Assembly (NCBI GenBank): GCA_003118195.1
Contig: BEXV01000298.1
Span: forward strand, 243,464 to 307,463
Reading direction: 5' to 3'
Length of the DNA stretch: 64,000 nucleotides
Origin: Hemicentrotus pulcherrimus
Lineage: Eukaryota > Echinodermata > Echinoidea > Camarodonta > Strongylocentrotidae
In this document: piece by piece, positions 27,801 to 42,800 of the stretch
Numbering within the stretch: position 1 is the first letter of the stretch
Layout of the letters: each line of letters begins with the position of its first letter
Translations under genes and position numbers: made by a program
Notes under the pieces: generated by a model
The model's input: only the letters and a program-made list of their open reading frames with translations
The model's database searches: none
Told to the model about the DNA's origin: nothing

Positions 27801-30800
27801 CAATGGGACCCCAAGGATCCCCAGGACCTATGGTAAGTCATTTATGGAACTTTATTATAGTCCTCCTCTGGTTTTAGTACACATGCTTATGAATATTGTT
27901 CCTCTGTCAATATCCTACCTTAAAGGTACTATGTCCCATTTGCAGGCCAAAAAAATGAAAAAGTTAAATTCCAACTGCATTTGAAAGATAATACTAATTT
28001 AGAACTTCCCTAAATAAGTTGGGGCTTGAAAATGATTTCAAGTAGGAAAACAACGACTATTAGTTTTCAAATCGACTTTAAGGCTATAGAGCCCAAAAGT
28101 AAAAGTCTTAATTTTCAGACAATTGTACCAAATGGTCATACGTTTATGCTGAGCAAAGATTTAATCAGTTGAATATTGGCCATCAAAACAAGTGGGTTAT
28201 TGATGTAGGCAAATGCTCATGTACCCTTTACAACTGTTTTCATGTATGTTATTACCAAAGAAGAAAAAAGCCAGTCAGTCACTCAATAGTGTCTGACAGT
28301 GAAGTCTAGCAATTAAATGGGTTTCCTTGCATAATTTGAATATGAGGACACTGCTAACATTTAAATTTCACAGATAGGACATACATGACATATTCATAAT
28401 CCCTGCATAGTTCTACAGCATTTGAGGTTGGCTGCAAAAGGGACATAGTAACTTTAAAGGATTGATTAATTTTAATTTGGGACCAAACCCTATACGTAAC
28501 CCTAACCCTATCCCTGTATGAAGTCATATCTTCAACAAAATATGCTGTAACACCCATCCACTCACAGTTTGGATGGATCGACCTCCATTTTACATATTCA
28601 CTACCATGCCCTAATTAGGCTGTAATAATGTTAATGAAAATAAGAATAACAATAGTGGTATGATGATGATGTATTTGTATAGCGCATTTACACACGTACA
28701 GGTTCAAATGCTCTTTACAATATTATGTACCATTGGGTGCTAGTTAAGTGGGTATTACATGTATTTATTTGAAGAACAGGTATGTCAGTCTTAAGACAAG
28801 AAACCATGGGTCTCTTGGAAACAAATTATGTTGAATTGACTCCTGGATCAGCTGGTTACCGTACAGTGGATACTGTGGAGCATGAGTATTTAAAGTGATT
28901 TTTATCAAGTGACTCAAACAATCAAATGCATTCATGATGGAATGTTGTTAGGGGCTAACCAAATTGTACTTTATTAGAGGTTAATTTTCCTTTCCTTCTT
29001 TTCTTCTTCAATTAGGGAATGGCTGGACCCCGTGGACCACGTGGTGAAGATGGAGAGGATGGCAATGATGTAAGTTCACCTACTCAAAGATTCAAGATTT
29101 ATCAAAAAATTATCTTTGTAGCCAAAAGGCTGAATAGCAATAGTTGTACAGAAGGAAAAAAAATGTATATTTATGCAGAATAAATAGACTTTTCAGTGGG
29201 AAGCACTTGCAGGAAAACAAGTCTAGTCTCTAGAGCCAAGCAGTCTTTCTAAACAGGTGATTGCTAAAGCAGGTTTCATTTCTTATTGGAATAGAGTAGC
29301 TTAATTTTGGATTAAAGAGTAGATAAATTGTTGAGTTAGGCCTATAATGGTATTAATTTTGATTACAATGTATTCATGAAAAAGGAAATTTAAATGGGGA
29401 CAACTCTAACAAATTGATGTCAATGTTGTCCCTTAAAGAACTTTAAATAATATTGATTTACCTACATTGAGAGGAATGTGTAAAAAGTTGTTCTGTTCTT
29501 CCAAAGATGTTTGTAGGTTATGAGGAAAGGTTGGGTCTGGAAGATACTGTGGTGGAAGTGGATTAAGATGGATGGATCATACGTTGGGAAGGGAAGATGA
29601 TGATCTGTGAAAAGAGTGTGGGATCTGGAAGTGGATAGCATAAGAGGGAAAGGATCTAAAGACTGAACACTTCATGGAAATACAATCATGATGAAGAGAG
29701 TAAGGTTGATGCTTGAGACAAGAAGAAGTGGATGGAGGAAGTGTGATCATGGCGTGAAAGTCAGTAACCCCTGAAAAGAGGGAAAATGCTGACTTTTTAA
29801 TAATTGATGATGATGATTACATAATGTTTTTCCCTTCTTTTTCATCCTTTCTAGGGACAAAATGGAAGGCAAGGAGAAATTGGACTTGTAGGAATCAGTG
29901 GCCGACCTGTAAGTATTCCTGTTCTGTTAAAACAGTCTTAAGATTTGAGAAATTTGTAATTACAAACACCAGTTTTGCAGTGACTTACTTTTTTGTGTGC
30001 ACTTTATCTTTTTTAAAGAAAATTTTAATAGTTTGCCTTTTCCCCCATTTCTGGTGGAGCATTGTGAGAAGGAACTTGAACACAAGGACTTCCAATATTG
30101 GATTCAATACCATTCCACTATATAATTATTTTGTTTTATGTTAATCTTAATAATCTGTCATCTTATATTTTTAAAAAAATATATATATATATCAGTTAGA
30201 AGAGAGTTTCGTTACAATTTTGAAAGAAATTTTGCGAATTTATTTGGTTATGTTTCTGATCTTTGTTTTTTACAGGGTTTAGTTGGAATGCATGGAATGT
30301 CAGGCAACCCAGGACACAAAGGATGGAATGTAAGTAAATTAGTCTATGACGTCGTTTAACGAAAGTACAAGTTCTTTAACATCCCATTGAAGCGTGCGTA
30401 AAATATGATACATGCGTTTCATTAGGTTGTCAGCAAACTTATACATATATATGTATGATTCTCTCCAGAAACCCTGGAGTATTTAATTTACCTTCTACAC
30501 ATAATGACATTTCTATAGATACATTGTCTGTTGCTATTTGTGGCAAGCTGTTGGTTTCCCAAAAGAAAATCTCCTTCTAGAAGTATGCTTAAAATTCATA
30601 CACAGGTCTATTCACCATTTCTGCCAGGCATCATCCACTTGAATACTGAACACTTCTGTGCTTATGCTGTGCTTAACACAAAAGTGGAATCATATACATC
30701 GCGAGTTCAGAACAAATTTTTGAACTCATGTTAATGTTGGCATGTTTACGTGGTTGCTAGGTAGGTCAATTGTTTCCAAGATTTGAGATGATCAAGAACA

Positions 30801-33800
30801 AATCACTAAAGAGCATGAATAATATGCTGATTCATCATAACAATAGGCTGTGATAGGAGATATATTTTCACATTTTTAAAGGAAAAAGATCCCTACTCTT
30901 AAAAAATGTACCATAATGTTACAAAGTACATGTAATATGATCAGCTCTGCATATATTATTTATGCCTGTTGCCATTCTATAGGCATGAGGAATTCGCTTG
31001 GTAATCTAGATTTGGAGTTAAAATACATAAATAAAAACTTCTAAAATCTTCTAAAAATCTTCTAGCAGATATACACCATTTATAGTCTAAATGAAAATGT
31101 TTTTAAAAAATACATGGAAAGCTCTTGATGATACAAAGTTTAAGTTACAACAAACATCTACAGACTAATTGTAAGTGGAAACATTTTCCCTCTTCTTTCA
31201 CAGGGTCGTCATGGAGCTCCCGGAGCAGCTGGAGATAGGGGAGAAGCTGGAGAAAGTGGTAACATGGGTGCTCCCGGACCTGTCGGAGCAGTAGGAAACC
31301 CTGTAAGTACATCCATGACAATTTATCCTACCAAAAGGATAAACCTCAAATTTATAATCGAAATTCCGATCTACAGTAAACGTATATGTACATGTATAGC
31401 ATACACGTGATAATGATATATGGTGTAGTAATAATTTGATTTATATATAGCCTGTTTTACATGGAATACATGCGGCTGTGGATTAGTTTATGAAGAAATT
31501 TAAACAAAAGGTAGCAGTACATTTTCAGATGTTTTTGTAAGAAGTTAAAGAAAATGCAGGGAGTTTGTAGTACAATTTAATTGAAACATCATTTGATCTG
31601 CTTACTTTATTTGTTTTTCTTTCTGTATCAGGGTTTAATATGTACCAATTTGATTTGATTATTTGTAATTAATTTGTTTGTTTGTCTTTTGTCAGGGACA
31701 ACGTGGACCAAGCGGATCTCGTGGAGCTTCTGGGTCTAAGGGACCTATGGTAAGTAATTTATCTTTTTGATGCTCTCTACCAAAGCCATTAACTCTTAAA
31801 TTACATATTACATGTAATCTATTATCACATGTTAGGACATGTAGTAGGATCTGATAGTGTAGTGCAGCTATTTACTCTCTTAATATTGCCTAGTAAAGCT
31901 GTTCATCCGTCATTCAAAATATATAATTTGGAGGCCTACCAAACAGCTTTAAAAAATGCCATAAAAAGTAAGCTACTGATCATCATTAATAACCCCTGTT
32001 TTTGTCTACTTGCAGGGAGATACCGGAGAACGAGGATCTAATGGAGAACAAGGACCAACCGTAAGTTTGTTAAAAGAAAATGAAATGGCAATCTAGAGGA
32101 GATTATTGAGATCTTGGAGTAAATATACAGTTAGTGGACTTCCATCCACACAATAAACCAAGAGGCATTTGTAAAGAAAATATCAAGAAACACAGGTTTA
32201 AATGCATTGCATCAATGCTACTGAGAATATCTGAATTTATTAACCTAAAATTTGTGAAAATGGGAGCAAGTGGATACCCCTCTGTCAATTGTTAAATAAA
32301 TTGTCTGTTCAAATATTAGTGATAATTTATATTTGCCAATGGAATCTTGGCCTCTCTTAGTTGAGTAAGAAGTTGGTTGCAATGATGCAAAGGATCTACG
32401 TTCAGAGCCAGGTTGTGATGATCTAGACGATTCAAGATTTTCCTCCCCTTTAATTATCATCTGTTCTTTGTTAGTAAAGTAATCTACAAAATTCCTTATA
32501 AGTTATCCGCCTCCAAAAGATCCCGGTAATCATTCCTAAATGTATTTCCATATTAAATATTATGGGATTTGAATGATTTCGTATTTATATTTTGTTTGCT
32601 TTCCTATACATGTAAGTGCTATATGGTACTTTTGTGTTGTTGCATGTAATCATCACATATATTCTGTATTAACTTTTCAGGGCAACATGGGACCTCTTGG
32701 ACCATCGGGACTACCCGGAGTGAATGGAGCAACGGTAAGAAAGAGAAGTTGTTATTGGATTTCGGTGGAATGCAGGTTACAGCCAAAACCATTTGCAATG
32801 TTGTATTTTTTAACATCATGTATTATACATTTATATGTTAATTATACAATTCAGAATGTCTTTAGACCATGTTGAATGTGATGATGTATGTTTTTAAAGT
32901 GAATTTTGACAATTCAATAAATATTGTGAGCCGATTGCCTACAGGAACAGGGTGGTTGGTAATCTAAGGGTTGAATATGTGTTTGTTATGTTATGTTTAT
33001 AGGTTATTGTATAATTTTCATGGTCCAAATGTATTGGTTTTCTACTGTAGATGTACATCATTCATACCTGGAACACTTCATTTATTTCTTTTCAAATTTT
33101 TGTTGATATAGGGAGACGCAGGTATGCAAGGAGGACAAGGATCAACTGGACCAGTCGGTCTTGTAGGAGAGTCTGGTTCTCGTGGCAAATCTGGTTCTGC
33201 TGGTGCCCCCGTAAGTCACTTTCTCTCAACGTTTCTTACTATAATCTAGATTTTACTCAATGAACTATTCATTTGCCTCAAACTGCATCTAGGAATCGTG
33301 ATAATAGTCAACTGAAGCCATCTGATACATGTTCTGGAAGTTGATAAAAGCGGGGATAAGAGTTAATGAAAGGTTGATGATTATGTAAACCTGCCCCCTC
33401 CAATGTTTACTTTCACATATTAAATCCAAAGTCTGAGACCTATTAAGTTTCCAATCTGAAGTTCACATTTTTAATCCAAGCACTAAACCTTATTGAAGTT
33501 TAACTTTTTTTGGAAGTGCTTTAAATCATTATACCTTTTTTAATGGTAGTCTTGTTGTAATGGTCAACTGCAAATTATACATTTATATCTGATCTGCAAG
33601 AATATAGCTCAAACATATCCATGTATATTTTGGTTCCCCTTCAAGAAATAGTTGCTGTAAGTATTTACTTCATATATGCATGCATTTTGGAGTATGCAGT
33701 TCATATATTGTAGTTTGCCCCTTCTGTATGTAAAATGTACAAATGGACTCATATTTATTGCCTCCTTCATGACTCTGAATTATTTGATGGCCTAAATATT

Positions 33801-36800
33801 TATGATTAAAATTATTGTTGGCAGGGTATCCCTGGATCTAGTGGAGACAGTGGAATCATTGGTGAAATGGTAAGTATTTTATCTTGACCTTTGTGTGACA
33901 GTAATAAATTCTTATAAGCACAGTTTAATAAACATTTTGTGACAGTTCTAAATGAGATGCTTCAAGAATAGAAGAGAAAATAATATAAACAGTATACTCT
34001 CCAAATACATAACTGAAAGTTAGGTGTATTAAGGTAGAGGTTAAAGCTATTTGAAATTAAATTTTGGTTGATCAATTCTGCTATTGTTTAACATCAGTGC
34101 GTTGTCAAAAAGTCCTGTAATAAATTGTACTAGGATGAAGTTTAAAAAGAACTACATTTTAAGTTGCCAGCTTAGGCCAGCTGCGATCGCAAGGATATGT
34201 GAAATATTGTCAGGCATATGTGAAGAGATGTAGCCACATTTTAGAGTGGTGTGAATAGCCAACACTTGTCGAAGCAAGCATCTTTGTTTGTTTTGTTGTT
34301 GTTGTGAGTTTTTGTTTTTTAACAGAGATATGTAATCTCTTTCACTTTTCACTTATTTCAGGGAATTCAAGGAGAGGTTGGAGGACCAGGCAGGAATGGA
34401 GCCCCTGGCCTTCAGGGATCTATTGGACCCGTTGGTATTAGTGGTGAAAGGGGAGATGTTGTAAGTACTAATCACTCATATGAATTCATTTGGGTAATGA
34501 CGGTTGTTGCCTGCAACAACAAAACAAAACCAAAAATCATGGATACCTAATAGCAGTTTACAGTGTTCCAATCCACAAAGATTCTATCAAAATTGTCGTT
34601 TTTGTTCATGTATGTAATTTCAGTTATTCCATGTAGATCATTTGTTCAAAATTTGATAGGATATTGTAATGCATTTGGTAGATATTTAAGAAATTTATAC
34701 CCATCATGTATTGCTTTTCTACAAAACTATTCCTTCTGATGCAGAAAGCCTTTATTGTTTATGTCACACCTCTCCATTAGAGAGTGCATGAAATTAAGAA
34801 CCTGGAAGAAACTTGAAGGGATCTCCAGGGACCTGGTATAGACTTGATTTAATAATGTTAATTAAGTCTTTCCTCAAATGAGCTGTATAATGTGAGGAAT
34901 TAATGCCATCAACAAGCTTCCGGGCCGTATCCAATTCAATTCAATTCAAGGATTAAGTCAGTGTTTTATTTGGTTTTTTGCTTAATAGCTAAGTAATATA
35001 TCCTAACTCATATTGATGTTGTTCATGTTCACTTGACACAGGGTCTTCCAGGATACGTAGGATTGACTGGAAGCCGTGGACCTGCAGGACCTTCGGTAAG
35101 AATAATTTTTTGGGCAAAGAAGGGTGTTAAACCCTCATTTTAAGTATGTGAGGTAATATCCTTTTAGGTTCAAACAGACAATTAATGCATTCTTGCAGGG
35201 TTAAAAGAAAAATAATGGCATAAATAATTGCAAATCTTTCGGGGCAATTTTTTCCAAGACCAAAACAGAGTTCAGCTGGTAATTATTGGGTAAATTGTTG
35301 TTAATCCTCATGTGAAAGTATGAATGAAATCAAATACTTTTTGGTGAAGTAAACCATGATTGTGTTTTGTTTATGAATAACAGATATGTAAACACACCAG
35401 AACTTGACAGAGATAAAGGAAAAAAACTTTGAAATAGATGCATATGAGGTCAAAAATCTAATAACAATAGGATATGTTTGTATGTGTGTGNGGGGGGGGG
35501 AGTTTGTGCTCATGCTATATCCATACTTCTTTTGAGATTACAAGAGCATGACATTTTTTCTGAATTTAATACCTTTCTGCATTTTTCCTTCTTATCATCC
35601 TGTTTTTTACTGTTCCGTGTATTCAGGCAGTAGCCTAGTCTTGAATGTTTCTTTTTACATAAAATAAATAAGTATGCAATACAAAATAATTTATTATTAT
35701 GAGATGTATAAGTTCTGATTGCAATTGTTTGTTTTCAGGGACCCCGTGGAATTGGTGGAGAACCTGGACCAACTGGCAACAGTGGATCAGAGGTGAGTGT
35801 CTGTCTATGAGCTCAATTTACTTCCAATTAAAAAGCAAGAAGTATATTTAAGACCCTTGTCTCTTAGGTTATTGAGATGTGAACAACATGGAAAGAACAC
35901 AAACATTGAAATCATGAAAATATAATTGTGCAATCTTGCAATGAAGTGTCATTTATTGGATATCTGAATTCAAAATGTAAGGTTTCATCTCCTGATATAT
36001 GAGAGTGAAATGAATGATTTTGTGAAAAATGTAAAATGCTGATCATATTGAAATGTTAAAAGGAGAATTGCTTGTTATCGAAAAAAAATTTCTTTTGTGA
36101 TGTTGAAATGATTAAGGAAAGCTGATAGAATGGTAATTTTATCATCTAGTTTTCATTTAAGCTTCCTAACCTCGATGTCTTGAGAAAAGCGTACGAATGA
36201 GTGGATACAGAGAAGGAATTGATATTGATTGATTTATTTATCATCCTTTCGTTAACAGGGAGAAACTGGATCAGTGGGACCTGCTGGACCACGTGGACCA
36301 ATGGGAGAACTCGTAAGTTGTTATTCATTCCTCTAAACTCCTTAATTTCTTTGGTTAAATGAGCCTGACAGAGTGACTACTTTCAACAACAAACAAATCA
36401 TATGACCTTTATATTTCTTATTAAAATTGAATTATATCTTGGTACACAGCAAATGACCTTAGGTCATTATTCTGAATATTTTTATGTTCGGATAAACTGA
36501 AATCACACCTTTCATCAGATCCAAAACCAAAAAGATGCATTTTGAATGGCATTCACTTTAAATGGAGATACCATTCAATGATATCAATGTTCATCAGTCA
36601 AATCTGTTATGATGGAGACATGGATCGTAATCATAACATTTGTCAGCAATGATGATTGATTAATAAGTAAACAGTCAACAACTTGAAAAATGTAAACTGA
36701 GTGAGGTGGTTACGTTTAATATGAAAATTAACCTAGAATCAATCATCAGAAATTTATTTTACTTTCAATCATACTGCAATTAATAACACATGTATATCTT

Positions 36801-39800
36801 AACATCCATTGTACAGTGCATCTATAGTAACATTTAATTGTAAGTGACTGTTTATTGTAAAATGATGTATGGTTGATCCATATAATGGAGAAAAGATTGC
36901 TTTATTGGAGATTAATTTGGACAATTAATTGTAACTTTTTTATGCTACAGGGCTCAGCTTTCACAAATCATTTTAATTCTAACATTATTCGTTCCTTATA
37001 GGGAATTGGTGGTGGACCTGGAATGCTTGGAGCCCCTGGAAACAGTGGATTCATGGTGAGTATCATCATTCATAAGCTAGTTATTCTTCAATCTGTGTTT
37101 CTCAGGTTTTGTAGTGATAGGGATAGAATTTGTCTCGAGCTCATGCATTAATTGAGTAAACTGACATTTAAATTATTCAGAAAAAATGCCTCAAATTCAG
37201 ACTGTATGTTCAGTAGGTATGCTGATTATATGAGATACATGTACATGTAGATGTGGTAAAATGTATATTCAAAGGGAAATGTGTTTGTGTAATAAAATGT
37301 TATTACCTGACCTGCTGGACATGATCTCTGGTATGGTATAAGACACACTTTTCAAAGTCTGTAACCCAAGTAATCTCATGCTAAGTGCCTTAGAGAATTA
37401 GAACCCTGTAATCAGTTAATGAGTTGAGAGTCATCATATTTGTTTGGACAGTAATTGTTTCAAGATAATGTTGTAGACAGAAAAAAAAATCATAAACCTA
37501 CATGTATGAGATCGTTTGATGAGAATAAAATATATATGGACATTTTTTTTGTTTACAGGGTGATCAGGGCGAGTCTGGTGAACAAGGAAGCCCTGGTGAG
37601 CCTGGATCGAGGGTAAGTTGCTGTAAACATCTCACATTAATGATGTCATGACTAGTATTATTGAGGTATTAACAAGTGTAAGAACATCAAACATGTACAG
37701 CGGAGAGAAACCCAGTGATTTTTATCTACTCTTTATTAAAAAATCGCTGGTCTTCATGGAAATATTTATTAATGATTTTTAGTATGAATTAGATGTAGCA
37801 AAAGTTAATTCAAGAATTGATTGATGGATTGATTTTTTTTGACAATATGAGTACATATACATTGTGGAATATACACAAGAGAACAAAAGAAATAATTAAA
37901 TATAACAAATAATGAAAGAAAGCTGATGAGTAGCTATTTCCAATTGGGTTTCAATGTTTTTTTGTGTGTATTTGCTTCCATATTTGTGGATCCACTGAAA
38001 GCCTTTTTTTGAGGTGTTTCACTGTGTCTTGATCATTGTATTTCAGGGAACTAACGGCGAGCCCGGTACCCCTGGACAGACTGGACCCAATGTAAGGATA
38101 CTACTGTTTTCTTTAGGGTACAACATCTTATCAAGATAATACTACAGTCTCTTAAAGATGATGGCATTTATATGTAAAATATTGTTTATACCGATAATTC
38201 ACAAGTAGAAGTACCACAATCTTTATTAAGGAGAAAGTAAAAACTATAAGTCATTTTATGTAAATGACAAAAATAAGTACCGTTATTTAAATCTGGTACT
38301 CTATGCTTCACTTAAACCTTTAGTTGTGTGAGATTAAATAGTGTTTTGGAGTGATGGATTATCAGGTAAATCTTAATGAACGATATTAGTAAAGTGCTAT
38401 TTATTATCTATTTAAAATGATAACTTCATTTTTTGGATGAAATTTGAGGCAGTAACATGTTTCAGTTCAATTTTCAAATTGTTTGTTATCTCTTGTTTTA
38501 ATGATCTCCCTCAGAAATCTTTCCTTAAAATGTGTTCAAACTGTCAGCGTTTGTTGTCGGTTTTCTTCTATTCAGTTGCAACTATTTCAGTTGTGAGAAG
38601 CAAAATTCACCTCCTCAATTGTTTTCTTATTTCTTTTCCTCTGTTCTTTGTCACAGGGTGCACCTGGTGAAGACGGTCTTGCTGGAAACGATGGAAAGAC
38701 TGGAGCCACCGTAAGTACAGTTATATGCCCGAATACTATGCCATTAATCATACTCTGCACAGATTCTTCTAAACACAAGTCCTCTTATGTCTATCATAGA
38801 AAGAGGCACCTCTCTACAAAGTCCATTTGTCTATTAATCATTGACAGATTGTTGTCTTCCCCCAAGAAAAAGTATGCTTGTATTATGCATAATGACACAC
38901 AAAGAGTTTTCACAAGCAAACTAATGTCAGGTGATGTAGAGGATTTCAGGAGATATTGAGTTTAAGAATATTTTTCAGTCCCAGTAAAGGCTGGTTTTTG
39001 CTCTTATTTGTTATGTTCATGGCAGTACGTACGTAAAAATACATGAACTTTTCTAAATTGAATAAACACGAAACTCATGTGACTTTTAGTTCATTATTAT
39101 TATTATTTCTTATTCTTACAGGGTGGCCCAGGTAGGAATGGACCTGCTGGAGCCAGTGGTGACCGAGTAAGTTATCTCTCATACTATATTAAGTTCTTTG
39201 GAATAGAACATAGAAGGAATTCATTCTTCCAATTACACTAGAATTCTAAAAACAGTAGTTGTAAAAGTGTTCACAAAATGTGTAAAGAACATTGAGAATT
39301 GGTCTTAGTTGTGATATGACAATCCATGTACAGCCCATCAAGGTTTTATTTAAATATCCAATTTTTCATTTTTTCATTCTAAAAAAATACTGAAATCAGT
39401 ATATATGTTAATGAAATTCATGATTTTTAGGGAAAAGTTGGGCATGATGAAATTTGAATGGGAATTTGATTTAGGAGATTGTCCTTCATAAAAAAGAAGA
39501 TTTTAATTTTGTTTCTTTATTCTGCTGGAGTTAAGGTATTAGTTTTCTAATGAATTAAAAAAAAAGTTGCTATTAGATGGTGTAGTATAGATGAATATTT
39601 GTATTATTATTATTCTGCTACATTCATTATCAATTCAAAATCCATTAAAAAAACTTTTTAATACAAAGATGTGAAACAAGCACAAGTTATGTGAAGTTGT
39701 TGATGATGTTCCCCTTTGACTTTCAATAATTTACTATGTGATATCTGTTTTTGTGTTCAGGGAGCCATGGGACCCCCTGGAGCACAAGGACCACCAGGCA

Positions 39801-42800
39801 TCGGTGGAGAAACTGTAAGTACAATGATATGTTTGAAAATTATAAAACGATGCACACTTTGTCATCAATTGGATCTTTGAGAATGTCTAACTCCAGTATT
39901 GTTGTCAGGGTATACATATTTGTATTTCAAAGAGTTTACAGAGTTGTATACCTTTCTTTTCATAAAATAATGCATTAGTTGATTCAGTTGATTGATTTAT
40001 CTGTAATATACTGTAATTTTTAAAAAATAATATTCGTGGTGCTGTCGTCCCTGCTTTTATTTTGTGTAAGGACAGCGCTTCAATTAAAGGCTGCTGGGAC
40101 AACTGCACCTATAAACAAATTATGATGCTTGTATCAATGCGATCTATTGTTATTATTGTTATGTTATCTTTAATATAATTTCACATACATGCACAATGGT
40201 ACTACTATTTCAGGATTAGTGTCATTCTTACGAGAGGATTATTTAGTGGAGGATAACTGGAAATCACCCGTTTATTCAAAAGGTTTTAGAAATGATCCAA
40301 ATGATACCACAATTATCTGCTGATGTATGATGTTTGACATGTTTGATCTTTTTTATAATCATTCATAGGGATTCAATGGCAACACTGGTATTCAAGGAAC
40401 CCCTGGAAACCGTGGAGAGGCTGTAAGTATATTTCCTTTGTTTTCATCTTAAGATACAGGAAGAACTACCAATATATTCATCTCGCTCATTCCCAAACTG
40501 ACACAGCAAGTCCCCCAAACGACCATTCGCTCAGAGGAGTGTTATAGTTGAACTTGAGTGGTTCAAGTACTTGACTGGAAATGTATTTGCATTTTGGAAA
40601 GAATTTAGTTGAAATATTCAAAGGCATAATTTTCAATTCAATGATGGATGGAACTGAGTGGGTCCCACAAGAAGAGAGAAATGGAAAGAAATGCGTAGTC
40701 TTTCTGATATCCCTTCAGATGATTACCAGAAGATGTGGCTTTTATGTCTATTGCCTTCTCTTAAAAAAATGTAGAGACCGTTTCAGAGATAACATATATA
40801 CATAGAACTCCCAAATATCTGTTTATCTATTTCCCATATCTTGAAGCCTTTGGGGTAACTATGAAATGGACCTTGAGATACAGGTTCTCCAAATATCTAC
40901 AGGTCTTTTTAACAAGGAGACGTCCCACTTTGTGCATTTAAGAATATCACTGCCAAATGATGAAGATGCTTCATGAATACTTTTCGTTTGCCTCTTACAA
41001 AAAATGTCCACCTGTGTATCTCAGAATATACCTTCAGGGCATAAATGAATAATAAATACATACCTTTCATGAAGATGTATCCACCATTTGACTCCATAGT
41101 TTTTAACAGATTTGTACAAATGACCTTAACCAGTTGAGGCCTAACACAGGGACCACCCAGTTCCTGTAAGCAAACAATTAAGCTGCCCATGTGTGGATAG
41201 TATCTCCTAATTGGCTTTATTTATTAGAGAAGATTTGTTTTTTTCATCCCTCCAGGGTGGTGATGGAGAGCCTGGTGCAGCTGGTCAAGCTGGTCTCCCT
41301 GGATCTCCTGGTAACCGTGGAGATTCTGGTATCCAAGGACCCGTTGGTATTGGTGGATCTCAGGGAGCCCCTGGTCAACCTGGAATGACTGGAGCCCGTG
41401 GAGCCCGAGGAAACGGTGGACCTAGTGGACCCCGTGGAGGAGTCGGTGTCTCTGGAGATGCTGTAAGTACCGGTCTCTTAAATCTCTCATTGTCATGTAT
41501 GCCCTTCAATTCTCCACAAGTATATTTTCAGCAGTGTACCAAAAGAGCTGGGGAACAGAAAGACCTTTTTTAAATTTTGGAATTTACAGTACATGTTAAA
41601 ATGTCCTTTTTATAGGGTGATCGAGCCTGAAACAATCCATGTGCTATAATTTAATTTGCATGGTTGATTTTAAGGTCTGCAAGTGATGAAAATTTTACTT
41701 CTTAATCCATTTTACAGGGCGAACAAGGTCTGCGTGGAGCTGCTGGACTACAGGGAGCCTCAGGTATTGCTGGAGAACGTGGAACCGAAGGACGTTCAGG
41801 ACGAAATGGAGAAGTCGTAAGTATACTTAAAAAATGAACGCAGTATATGCATTTAACTGTAGGCAAATATGTCATGTTCTGTACGATCCTCTCCTATGAC
41901 TCCAAATTTCTGATCCTTGAGGTGGTTTATGAATCTGATTTGTGGAGTGATTTAGCAACATATTTTCTGATAAAACAAGTCCTTCTACCTCTTGATAATT
42001 CTGCCTACAAATAAGGATGCACCTTTTCTGATGACTAGTGGTAGCGCAGTCACTGAGGTAGCTCAACAGTCGGTAAGAACTAGAATGTATGTAGAAGATA
42101 GTTATTGTATTGTATGCTTCATGGCAATTCACATTTTTCGTTATTAATAGGGACCTACTGGAATCGGTGGAAGCATGGGACAACCTGGTCTTCGTGGATT
42201 ACCTGTAAGTAAAAAATATTTTCATTCTATACTTAAGGTAGTGGTTTCCTGTGTAAGAAATATTAAACAGGTCTTTCTTTTATTGTCCCTTGGTTAAAGA
42301 GAACGTTAATGAAATGTTATATGTAGTCCAGTTATCATCAATGTTCCTTCAATCATAAATATTTCATCAATAACTGTACATTAGGAGAGTTCAATTATTT
42401 TTTTGTCAATTCTAGTGAGATTTTTTTTATTGCCTTTACTATTTAATTTGTTAAATTATTTTGATAATGCAAGGATATAATAGGTTCAATTTGGGCTCAA
42501 ACATATTAACTTCTTTCAGCTGTTTTGAATTGTGTCTAATTCTTGTCAATCAAGCAAACTTTGTCTAAAACTATGAATTAGTATGTTGGGTAACACATGT
42601 TTTCTTTATTATGATTATGCACCACCCCCCCCTTTTGATGTGTATAATAATAATAATAATAATGAATTTCATAATATGATTATGTTATCAGGGACCTCCT
42701 GGTCTTCGTGGTGGTGTTGGAGGTCTTGGTGAGATGGGTGCACAGGGTGACCGTGGACCATCTGGACCCTCTGGATCACCAGGAAGGACTGGTGAAGCTG

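Noticed and set aside
28497..28513. Telomere-like CCCTAACCCTA in an intron
   Set aside because: Only about two units; similar TTAGGG-like text near 49990 is also isolated. Chance or minor microsatellite.
29520..29800. Purine-rich stretch resembling the 3' end of a LINE reverse-transcriptase gene
   Set aside because: No frame gives recognisable reverse-transcriptase motifs; only vague similarity in composition.
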